Assembly (NCBI GenBank): GCA_003131985.1
Contig: PKWH01000320.1
Span: 1 to 5,091 of the forward strand
Length of the DNA: 5,091 bases
From: Acidobacteriota bacterium
GTDB lineage: Bacteria; Acidobacteriota; Terriglobia; Acidiferrales; UBA7541
Direction: 5' to 3'
The notes under the pieces were generated by a model. That model had not been told where the DNA came from, searched no databases, and saw only the letters and a list, made by a program, of their open reading frames with translations. Positions within the stretch are counted from its first letter, which is position 1; the number at the start of each line of letters is the position of its first letter. The translations under genes and the position numbers were made by a program. Positions 1-5,091 of this stretch are shown here, in pieces.

Positions 1-1032
1 GCCCCCGGCACCGACATCATCCTCAGCGAAGACCGCATCCTGGGCGCCCGCGCCTTCGCCAACAAAATCTGGAACGCCGCCCGCTTCCTGTTCCTAAATC
101 TTGAAAAAGCCGAAGCCGCAGCCGGCATTACGCTCGAAGAACTGGCCGCCCCGGAAATCCGCGCCAAAGCGCCATACGCGATCCCTGGCGAAGACGGCCT
201 AATCCACCGCTGGATTTTCTCGCGCCTTTCCGCCGTCTCAGCGGAAGTCAGCGCCGCCCTCCAGGATTTCCGCTTCCACGAAGCCTGCCAGACCATCTAC
301 CATTTCTTCTGGGGCGATTTCTGCGACTGGTACATCGAATGGGTCAAGCCGCAACTGTCGTCCGCCGATCGCGCGGTTTCCGTCGCCGCCTGGCGCAACA
401 TCTTCGCCGCGCTGGAAGCAGCCCTCCGCCTCCTGCATCCGGTTATGCCCTTCCTCACCGAAGAACTCTGGCACCGCTTGCCGCAGCCGACAGGCGCTCG
501 CTCCATCGCTCTCGACAAGTTCCCCGAGCCGCGCGCGAACTGGACCGACGTCGCAGCCGAAAAACAAATCGCGACGCTCCGCGAAATCATCACCGCCGGA
601 CGAAACGCTCGTGCGGAGATGAAGATCGACGCGAAAGCTAAAGTGCCAGCCGATTTCGCAAGCACGAATCCTGCCGTTGTAGAGCTTGTCGGCCGATACC
701 GCGAGCGCATCATGGGTTTTGGTGGATTTTCAGGGCTGAATGTCTACGGCGGTCGCCTTGGTGCATCAGCCGATGGTCTAGTCCGTTCAACCGCTGAGTA
801 CGACCTGAGAGTAGGCCGTGGCGGGATGACCGACCCGCAGGCCGAAATCGGCAAGCTGAAAAAAGAAATCGACCGCCTAGCAAAAGACGTCGCCTCCAAG
901 CAGGCTCGCCTCGGCGACGAAGCCTTCATCAGCAAAGCCCCCGCCAAAATCGTCGAAGACCTCCGCTCGACCCTAGCCGCACGCCAAATCGAACACCAAA
1001 AACTCCTAGACCGCCTCACCCAACTCGAATAG
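1..1032 (+). CDS. valS: Valyl-tRNA synthetase, C-terminal part (5' end outside window)
   Basis: This enzyme charges tRNA-Val with valine in the cytoplasm. The window opens in frame 1 with a stretch beginning APGTDIILSEDRI and then FANKIWNAARF, which in this family follows soon after the KMSKS loop, so both catalytic signature motifs lie upstream. The anticodon-binding domain follows, with CDWYIEWVKP at window residues 108-117 and HPVMPFLTEELW at 146-157. The last 66 residues (about 278-343) form the valine-specific C-terminal arm, a charged heptad-like helix pair with the typical LKKEI, EAFISKAPAKIVED and final LTQLE elements; it contacts the tRNA elbow. The frame is open for 343 codons and ends at TAG, with no frameshift. 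Codons strongly favour C at the third position (GCC, CGC, ATC). The identification is firm for the family; ValS rather than IleS or LeuS follows from the C-terminal coiled coil. Confidence 0.97.
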   Translation, partial: APGTDIILSEDRILGARAFANKIWNAARFLFLNLEKAEAAAGITLEELAAPEIRAKAPYAIPGEDGLIHRWIFSRLSAVSAEVSAALQDFRFHEACQTIYHFFWGDFCDWYIEWVKPQLSSADRAVSVAAWRNIFAALEAALRLLHPVMPFLTEELWHRLPQPTGARSIALDKFPEPRANWTDVAAEKQIATLREIITAGRNARAEMKIDAKAKVPADFASTNPAVVELVGRYRERIMGFGGFSGLNVYGGRLGASADGLVRSTAEYDLRVGRGGMTDPQAEIGKLKKEIDRLAKDVASKQARLGDEAFISKAPAKIVEDLRSTLAARQIEHQKLLDRLTQLE

Positions 1033-1099
1033 TCCTGACTACGGGCACGGGAGACAAAATTTCACTTTGAACCAGTGATGGAAGTAAAATAGCGGAATC

Positions 1100-2251
1100 T
1101 TGCGCGACAAGGTCAATGTCTTTTACTACCCAGGCGCAGCGCCAGCTTCTTGGGCAACCATCAAAAAGTCCATTCTTCTATTCGATGAGCTTCATTTCAT
1201 TGACAGACCTTCATTTACGTCTGGCAAATTCGGAACTATAGCCAGTGCTTCACCCTTGCGTTCCTATGAACAATCCTTTCGAGATGAAGGGATCGGGCTC
1301 TACGTTCATACGCCGGACGATGGCCCCGTTCGGGGAGAATTTCTGGACCGGGTTGTTAGCGATGTAAACGATCTTGAGTTTCTGAAGAGATTCCAGAACG
1401 GGCTGGCGCAATCCGCCACTTTTTGTAGCCAGCAGATCACCCCGGGAAATTACGGCGAAGTGGGCGATCAAGTGGCCATCGCACGGGCCGTCGCCCGCGT
1501 GAATTTAGACACAGATCTGAGTGCATACGCCAAGCCCGCGGATTTATTCTATGACGACTCCGTCGAACCGTTTAGGTTCAAGACAGAGGCCGAGCGCGCG
1601 AAGCACTTAATCACCAAAGCCGTAGTGTGCTCGGCAATGATTAACTTTGCGCTCAGTGTTAGTGAGCGGAGCGGGATGATCCCTCTGGCCGATACCACTC
1701 CCTACCAAACACTATTAGGTGCGAAGTATGCAAGAGCGGCGTAGAAGCTGGCAAGCACCCAGTCAAAAATCCAAGTAACGGACCTCAGCTTTGCCATATT
1801 TGACGAACTAGTATCCCCTGAGCGGTTGGATCGATTGTCGATGTCGGAAGTCCTAAAATACCGAAAGGAAACTGAAGCAGCCAGAGAAGCTTTCTTAGAG
1901 CATCTGTCTGTCCTTCAACTCAAATACGGCGCTCTAAAAGATGATGCAGATTATAGCGGTGCTATCGAAAAGATTGTAACCACAGAAATAGTCCCAGAAG
2001 CCCGCAAATTCAAGAATCAGATCGACACTGCTTACGAGAAGATGTTTGGGAAAGCTATTACAAGCGTAACCACCTTTCCGGGAGGTGGAGGAACGGCTTT
2101 GCAAATCTTGGGCGACCTTTCTTGGCATAACATTCTGGGCCTCGCTGGAGTAGCAGGAGCGGCCGTTTTCAAAGCAGCTATCGAGGCCGAGATTGAGGCT
2201 AGGTCCGCGAGGCGTGAGTGCGCAATCTCCTACCTCTTGGGTTTGGATTAA
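1100..2251 (+). pseudogene. Unrecognised gene split by an in-frame TAG (codon 215 of 384)
   Basis: I do not recognise this family with confidence. A TTG at 1100 is the first possible start after an in-frame TAA at 1085-1087. The frame runs 214 codons to a TAG at 1742-1744, then continues in the same frame with no other stop to TAA at 2249-2251, giving 382 sense codons in all. The bases just after the TAG translate to plausible protein (KLASTQSKIQVTDLSFAIFD), so the two halves read as one product. The N-terminal part has VNVFYYPG, then SILLFDELHFIDRPSF. The second half is helix-rich and charged (about residues 245-320). A Gly-rich turn and one hydrophobic Gly/Ala segment (about 345-361) follow, and it ends ECAISYLLGLD. 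No signal peptide is visible. Composition is more AT-rich than valS: 52 G/C in bases 1861-1980 against 69 in 541-660. No strong ribosome site precedes the TTG. A nonsense mutation is likeliest. A separate downstream gene restarting at TTG 1826 or ATG 1841 is possible but has no ribosome site either. Confidence 0.72.
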
Positions 2252-2363
2252 GCTCGGTCAAATTCCCTCCCTCATCTCTCTGCAACTCGATCCCCTCTTT
2301 TTTCTGCCACTTACCACTGTGTAATCTTTTCCCTTGCATTATGTTTACTGATGTGTTACCTTG

Positions 2364-2392
2364 CCTCGGGGCGTTATCGACCCCCGACGAGG
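2364..2392. repeat. GC-rich inverted repeat
   Basis: TCGGGG at 2366-2371 is mirrored by CCCCGA at 2382-2387 with a 10-base loop. An alternative fold pairs CCTC (2364-2367) with GAGG (2389-2392) and GGGG (2368-2371) with CCCC (2382-2385), leaving three bases bulged. No T run follows on either strand, so it does not look like an intrinsic terminator. It may be a protein-binding dyad, a REP-like remnant or chance. Confidence 0.35.
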
Positions 2393-2428
2393 AAGCTACG
2401 TGGCCAGGGCCGCGAGCAGTCGCAGGGG

Positions 2429-2479
2429 CAGTCGTAAGCCTCAAGTCCGGGTCTCTTCAGCCACCAGTCGCAAACCTCA
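2429..2479 (+). repeat. Short direct repeat CAGTCGYAARCCTCA, spacing 36
   Basis: The 15-mer at 2429-2443 recurs at 2465-2479 with 13 of 15 bases identical. A further CAGTCG lies at 2417-2422. In the frame that is open from 2352 to 2639 the two copies both read SRKPQ, twelve codons apart. This could reflect a short repetitive protein or only a local duplication. Confidence 0.35.
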
Positions 2480-2590
2480 GCACTCCGTCCTTGTCCATGC
2501 CGTTGCAGAAGCTCAGAAAAAGCCTGCTCTAGTCACTAACCGCTCGCTTGCCCCGTTTACCCTGACGCAGGATGGGCCACTAGCTACTGC

Positions 2591-2625
2591 CATTTCTAAT
2601 CGAGAACTCTTGGAATTAGAACATG
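2591..2625. promoter_or_regulatory. Dyad in module A (candidate operator or RNA hairpin)
   Basis: TTCTAAT (2594-2600) and ATTAGAA (2615-2621) are perfect inverted repeats around a 14-base loop. The flanking CAT (2591-2593) and ATG (2623-2625) extend the pairing to ten base pairs with C2622 bulged. The arms resemble the classical BirA operator half-site (TTGTAAACC type) only partly, and the arm spacing differs from the usual 14-15 between nine-base halves, so a BirA site is a hypothesis only. Confidence 0.35.
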
Positions 2626-2670
2626 CCTCAACTCACTGAAAACAAACAACCGCGACCCGTTCTAATCGAG
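2591..2670 (+). repeat. Repeat module copy A (TTCTAAT ... ATG ... TTCTAAT)
   Basis: The module begins CATTTCTAATCG (from 2591), carries AACTCACTGAAAACAAAC near 2630-2647, and ends with a second TTCTAATCGAG (2660-2670). The two TTCTAAT copies are 66 bases apart; counted over 15 bases (TTCTAATCGAGAACT at 2594 and 2660) they are identical. The ATG at 2623 sits 29 bases after the first and 37 before the second. The same islands recur at the same spacings in copy B, 187 bases downstream, while the bases between the islands have diverged. The position upstream of birA suggests a regulatory rather than coding role. Confidence 0.5.
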
Positions 2671-2673
2671 AAC
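2659..2673. promoter_or_regulatory. Perfect 5-bp dyad GTTCT-N5-AGAAC
   Basis: GTTCT at 2659-2663 is mirrored by AGAAC at 2669-2673 with a five-base centre AATCG. It coincides with the second TTCTAATCG of module A. Such a short, compact dyad fits a dimeric regulator binding site better than a terminator, and there is no T run after it. The regulator is unknown. Confidence 0.3.
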
Positions 2674-2777
2674 TTTGAACCAACACGTGACGCGTGTAAA
2701 TCAGCTCGACGGACGATCCTTTCGCACCATCCGATCGAGCACTTGGCTCTGAAGCGCGCTGGATCGCCTCGCCGCTG

Positions 2778-2857
2778 CATTTCTAACCGGTTCTGCCCTG
2801 TATTCAGAAATGGCTGTAACTCACTCAAAACAAATGGAAGACAAATTTCTAACCGGG
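2778..2857 (+). repeat. Repeat module copy B (TTCTAAC ... ATG ... TTCTAAC)
   Basis: This is the diverged second copy of the module at 2591-2670. It starts CATTTCTAACCG (2778), carries AACTCACTCAAAACAAAT (2818-2835; 16 of 18 bases as in copy A) and ends TTCTAACCGGG (2847-2857). ATTTCTAACCGG at 2779 and 2845 is again 66 bases apart, and the ATG at 2810 again lies 29 bases after one TTCTAAC and 37 before the next. It also keeps a dyad: CATTTCT (2778-2784) against AGAAATG (2806-2812), loop 21 bases. The ATG at 2810 is in frame with birA but is not favoured as its start. Confidence 0.5.
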
Positions 2858-2923
2858 GCCAGAATTGGCTGTCAGTCGCGTCTTGTACCCGTGCCTCCGC
2901 TCAAGTATCCTTTGAAATTCCCT

Positions 2924-3940
2924 ATGGCCACGAAACGAATGGCGAATTTGCCGGGGACGACCGACCGGCGCATCGACGCGCTGCTAACTCTCCTCGCGGA
3001 GAATTCGACGATCGTCATCAGCGGCCAGAAGATTGCAAAAGAAATCGGCGTGACGCGGCAGCAGGTCTGGCGCTGGGTCCAGAAAATGCGCGAGTTGGGT
3101 GTACGCGTAAAAGGCCATGCGCGCACCGGCTATCACATCGAGCGCGCTCCGGACATTCTCGTTCCCCAGCTTTTGAGCCGACGGCTGATCGGTACGCCCT
3201 TCGCGCGCCGCATCTATCACTTCTTCAAAATCGACTCGACCAATACCGTGGCGATGCAACTCGGCGAACAAGGCGAACCGCACGGCGCTCTGGTGCTAGC
3301 CGAAGAGCAAACTGCCGGGCGCGGTCGTGCCGGCCGCAAATGGATTTCAGAAAAGTCCGCTGGAATTCATTGCAGCATTTTAGTACGTCCGCAGATTTCT
3401 CCAGCACATGCCCCTCTGCTCACGCTTGTTGCGGGCCTCGCCGCGCGCGATGCGGTCGCCGAGGAACTCGATGTGGTTCCCGACATTCGCTGGCCAAACG
3501 ATTTGCTGGTGAACGGCCGGAAGTTTTCAGGCATTCTCACCGAGATGCACGCTGAGCCGGACCGCATGCACTACGCCGTGATCGGAATCGGCATCAACGT
3601 CAACCAGACAAAAATGCCCGCCGAGCTCGCCGACTTCGCAACCTCGCTTCGCATAGAGACCGGCAAAGTTCATTCCCGGCTGGAAGTCCTGATTCGGTTG
3701 CTGCGCCACCTCGACCGCTACTACAATCAATTTATCGCCGAAGGCGCCGGGCCGATTCTTCGCCGATTCGCAGAAGTCTCCAGCTATTTTCAGGGGAAAC
3801 GTGTGCGCATCACCACTCCAATCGAAGTTTTCACCGGCACTACGGCCGGACTCGAATCCAGCGGCGTCCTGCGCGTGATGCGGGACGACGGCGGCGGAAT
3901 CGAACCGGTGCTCTCCGGTGACGTCGCGGAGGCGTCCTGA
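2924..3940 (+). CDS. birA: Bifunctional biotin--[acetyl-CoA-carboxylase] ligase / putative biotin repressor
   Basis: The enzyme makes biotinyl-5'-AMP from biotin and ATP and transfers biotin to the lysine of the carrier subunit of acetyl-CoA carboxylase in the cytoplasm. With the ATG at 2924 it has 338 residues, close to E. coli BirA. Residues 15-73 form the N-terminal winged helix (IAKEIGVTRQQVWRWVQKMRELG...GY), so repressor activity is plausible. The catalytic core follows: STNTVA, then the biotin/ATP loop GRGRAGRKW at 132-140, RWPNDLLV starting at R189, RKFSGILTEM, and VIGIGINVN. A C-terminal SH3-like domain (from about FQGKRVRI) ends the protein. The usual KWPND lysine is arginine here, a charge-conserving change. 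The frame is open back to an ATG at 2810, but the extra residues are not family-like and cross repeat module B. No clear ribosome site precedes 2924 or the alternative ATG at 2939, so the exact start is uncertain. The stop overlaps the coaX start. Confidence 0.95.
   Translation: MATKRMANLPGTTDRRIDALLTLLAENSTIVISGQKIAKEIGVTRQQVWRWVQKMRELGVRVKGHARTGYHIERAPDILVPQLLSRRLIGTPFARRIYHFFKIDSTNTVAMQLGEQGEPHGALVLAEEQTAGRGRAGRKWISEKSAGIHCSILVRPQISPAHAPLLTLVAGLAARDAVAEELDVVPDIRWPNDLLVNGRKFSGILTEMHAEPDRMHYAVIGIGINVNQTKMPAELADFATSLRIETGKVHSRLEVLIRLLRHLDRYYNQFIAEGAGPILRRFAEVSSYFQGKRVRITTPIEVFTGTTAGLESSGVLRVMRDDGGGIEPVLSGDVAEAS
3928..3932 (+). promoter_or_regulatory. Shine-Dalgarno site for coaX
   Basis: GGAGG inside the last codons of birA lies seven bases before the coaX ATG. 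It is the clearest ribosome site in the window and fixes the coaX start at 3940. Together with the TGATG overlap it points to translational coupling. Confidence 0.85.
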
Positions 3941-4767
3941 TGCTTCTCGCGCTCGACGTCGGCAACACAAACACAGTGCTCGGCGTGTTCGGCCCGAAAG
4001 AGCTTGTGGCCCACTGGCGATTGACCACCGCTCGCGATCAGACCATCGATGAATACGGAATCCTATGCCGCGAACTTTTCACGCTGGCCGAACTCGATCC
4101 GAGCGAAATCGGAGGAATCATCATCAGCTCGGTCGTTCCGCCGCTGAATTCCACCCTCGCGGGGATGGCCGAACGTTATTTCGGCAAGAAAGCGCTGTTC
4201 GTCGAGCCCGGAATTAAAACTGGCATGCCGGTACATTACGACAATCCGCAAGAAGTCGGCGCGGACCGCATCGTAAACAGCGTCGCAGCCTTCGAGAAAT
4301 ACGGCGGCCCGTGCATTATCGTGGATTTCGGCACGGCGATTAATTTCGACGCGGTTTCTGCACGCGGCGAATACCTGGGCGGAGTGCTCGCACCGGGCAT
4401 CGGAATTTCCGCCGAAGCGCTTTTCGCTCGAGCCGCGAGGCTGTTTCGCGTGGAGATCAAAGATCCGGGAAAAATCATCGGCACCAATACGGCGGCTTCT
4501 ATGCAGGCTGGTCTTTTTTACGGGTATACCGACCTGGTCGACGGCATTCTCGACCGCATGAAGAAAGCCATGGGCGCGAAGACGAAAGTCATCGCCACCG
4601 GCGGCCAGGCTGCGCTGATTGGTACCGCGTCGCGCCACATTGAAACCATTGATGAGTTTCTGACGCTGGAAGGGCTGCGAATCATCTGGGAGCGGAACCA
4701 GGACGCCGCCCAGGAGCGAGGCAAGACGCAAAAGCTGGCATCTGTTCCGCCTAGGCCAAAAAACTGA
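3940..4767 (+). CDS. coaX: Type III pantothenate kinase
   Basis: CoaX phosphorylates pantothenate with ATP, the first step of coenzyme A synthesis, in the cytoplasm. Type III enzymes belong to the ASKHA fold, need a monovalent cation and are not feedback-inhibited by CoA. The 275-residue product shows the family landmarks in order: DVGNTNT (residues 6-12, phosphate-binding, with Asp6), ISSVVPPL at 62-69, GADR at 107-110 (Asp109), DFGTA at 129-133 (Asp129, catalytic/cation region), GGVLAPGIGISAEALF at 147-162, GTNTAASMQAG at 181-191, and ATGG at 219-222. Small departures from the common consensus are INFD in place of the usual TTFD after DFGTA, and RLFRVE where RLPRVE is frequent. The last 20 residues are a basic, Pro-containing tail beyond the usual end. 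The start shares its A with the birA TGA, and GGAGG precedes it, so the two genes form an operon. Confidence 0.97.
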   Translation: MLLALDVGNTNTVLGVFGPKELVAHWRLTTARDQTIDEYGILCRELFTLAELDPSEIGGIIISSVVPPLNSTLAGMAERYFGKKALFVEPGIKTGMPVHYDNPQEVGADRIVNSVAAFEKYGGPCIIVDFGTAINFDAVSARGEYLGGVLAPGIGISAEALFARAARLFRVEIKDPGKIIGTNTAASMQAGLFYGYTDLVDGILDRMKKAMGAKTKVIATGGQAALIGTASRHIETIDEFLTLEGLRIIWERNQDAAQERGKTQKLASVPPRPKN

Positions 4768-4832
4768 CTTTATCGCCCAATTTCCGGAAGCTTTCTCAAT
4801 TCTGACAACAACACCTACAGAAACTCGACGCA

Positions 4833-5091
4833 ATGGAATCCTTCAACTACTTCAATTATTTCACTGAAATCGAGGATTATTTCTGGCGCAAACGCGGCGC
4901 GCATCTGCTGGTCTCCCCGCTGGATTGGGCCATCGTCGAAACCTGGCAGAAGGCAGGTATTCCGCTCGGAGCGGTGCTGCAAGGAATCGACCGGGCATTT
5001 GAAAGCTGGGAGCGTTCACGCCGCGCGGCAGGCGGACGCCAACTGAAGAGCCTGGCGTACTGCGTTGACGCCGTGGCGGACGCAGCGTCGG
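4833..5091 (+). CDS. Conserved small protein of unknown function (3' end outside window)
   Basis: An ATG at 4833 opens a frame that stays open for 86 codons to the window edge. It is the first start after an in-frame TGA at 4803, which supports the choice, although no ribosome site is obvious. The translation begins MESFNYFNYFTEIEDYFWRK, followed by a Leu-rich LLVSPLDWAIVETWQKAGIPL and a helical GIDRAFESWERSRR. I associate this pattern (YFTEIE, LDWA, W..AGIPL..VL.GID.AF) with a conserved protein often next to coaX in acidobacteria; its function is not known to me. It seems soluble, with no signal peptide. The 65-base gap after coaX shows no terminator hairpin, so it may be co-transcribed with birA-coaX. 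Confidence 0.85.
   Translation, partial: MESFNYFNYFTEIEDYFWRKRGAHLLVSPLDWAIVETWQKAGIPLGAVLQGIDRAFESWERSRRAAGGRQLKSLAYCVDAVADAAS

Larger units (their letters stand above)
2252..2923. other. Long spacer without a defensible gene
   Basis: This 672-base stretch separates the interrupted gene from birA. Its first part (about 2258-2335) is pyrimidine-rich with a run of six T at about 2297-2302, but I see no stable hairpin before that run. A GC-rich dyad lies at 2364-2392. Between 2417 and 2480 the hexamer CAGTCG occurs three times. From 2591 to 2857 there are two copies of a repeated module. The open frames here, such as 2361-2639 and 2623-3555, lack ribosome sites and show no family resemblance. 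The second also overlaps birA in another frame, so I do not call either. No tRNA or transposase remnant was recognised. Confidence 0.6.

Noticed and set aside
1062..1078. TCACT-N7-AGTGA hairpin after valS
   Set aside because: Only five base pairs and no T run after it, so not supportable as a terminator.
1085..1090. TAAAAT as a -10 box before the TTG at 1100
   Set aside because: No -35 element at a normal distance; TTGAAC at 1067-1072 is only 12 bases away.
1170..1205. SILLFDEL as a Walker B motif of an ATPase
   Set aside because: No Walker A P-loop (GxxxxGK[ST]) occurs in the protein; the resemblance is likely chance.
2290..2303. C/T run with six T after the interrupted gene as an intrinsic terminator
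   Set aside because: No GC-rich stem precedes it closely enough.
2361..2639. Open frame of 92 codons starting at TTG
   Set aside because: No ribosome site, no recognised family, low-complexity Ser/Arg-rich translation, and it ends inside repeat module A. Kept only as a weak finding about the SRKPQ repeat.
2591..2857. CRISPR array
   Set aside because: Only four short, diverged motif copies, unequal intervals (66, about 121, 66) and no cas genes nearby.
2883..2911. TTGTAC-N17-TATCCT as a birA promoter
   Set aside because: Spacing is right but the -35 matches the consensus at only three of six positions and the -10 at four; too weak to list as a feature.
2623..3555. 310-codon open frame overlapping birA on the same strand
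   Set aside because: Arg/Ala/Ser-rich translation typical of an out-of-frame reading of GC-rich DNA; birA in the other frame shows every expected motif.
4063..4833. 256-codon open frame on the minus strand opposite coaX
   Set aside because: It is antisense to a clear coaX with intact motifs and has no family resemblance; such shadows are common in GC-rich genes.

Overview
The window looks like a stretch of chromosome from a moderately GC-rich bacterium, most probably an acidobacterium. This rests on the order birA, coaX, then a small conserved protein of the YFTEIE...LDWAIVETW type, which I associate with Acidobacteriota, and on the C-ending codons of the core genes. No rRNA or other lineage marker is present, so the assignment is an inference.

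Layout. Bases 1-1032 carry the 3' part of valS (valyl-tRNA synthetase): the end of the catalytic region's linker, the anticodon-binding domain and the C-terminal coiled-coil arm. Bases 1100-2251 carry an unrecognised gene that reads as one continuous frame except for a single in-frame TAG at codon 215. It is probably a nonsense-mutated gene, less probably a recoded one or a sequencing error. Its composition is more AT-rich than the flanking core genes. Bases 2252-2923 hold no gene that I can defend. They contain pyrimidine-rich DNA, a GC-rich dyad and, in the last 330 bases, two diverged copies of an 80-base module built on the motif TTCTAAYCG. Bases 2924-3940 are birA (biotin protein ligase with an N-terminal helix-turn-helix). 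Bases 3940-4767 are coaX (type III pantothenate kinase). From 4833 a small conserved protein runs off the window.

How the genes work together. birA and coaX share one base (TGATG) and are almost certainly translated as a coupled pair. BirA activates biotin and loads it onto the carrier subunit of acetyl-CoA carboxylase. CoaX commits pantothenate to coenzyme A. The pair therefore feeds the two cofactors needed for malonyl-CoA and fatty acid synthesis. BirA keeps a DNA-binding domain, so it may also be a repressor. The dyad-containing repeats just upstream of its start are candidate operators, but this is a hypothesis. The interrupted gene and the repeat-bearing spacer look like an accessory insert between two housekeeping blocks. 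I found no complete new multi-gene system here; the best leads are the interrupted gene and the repeat modules.
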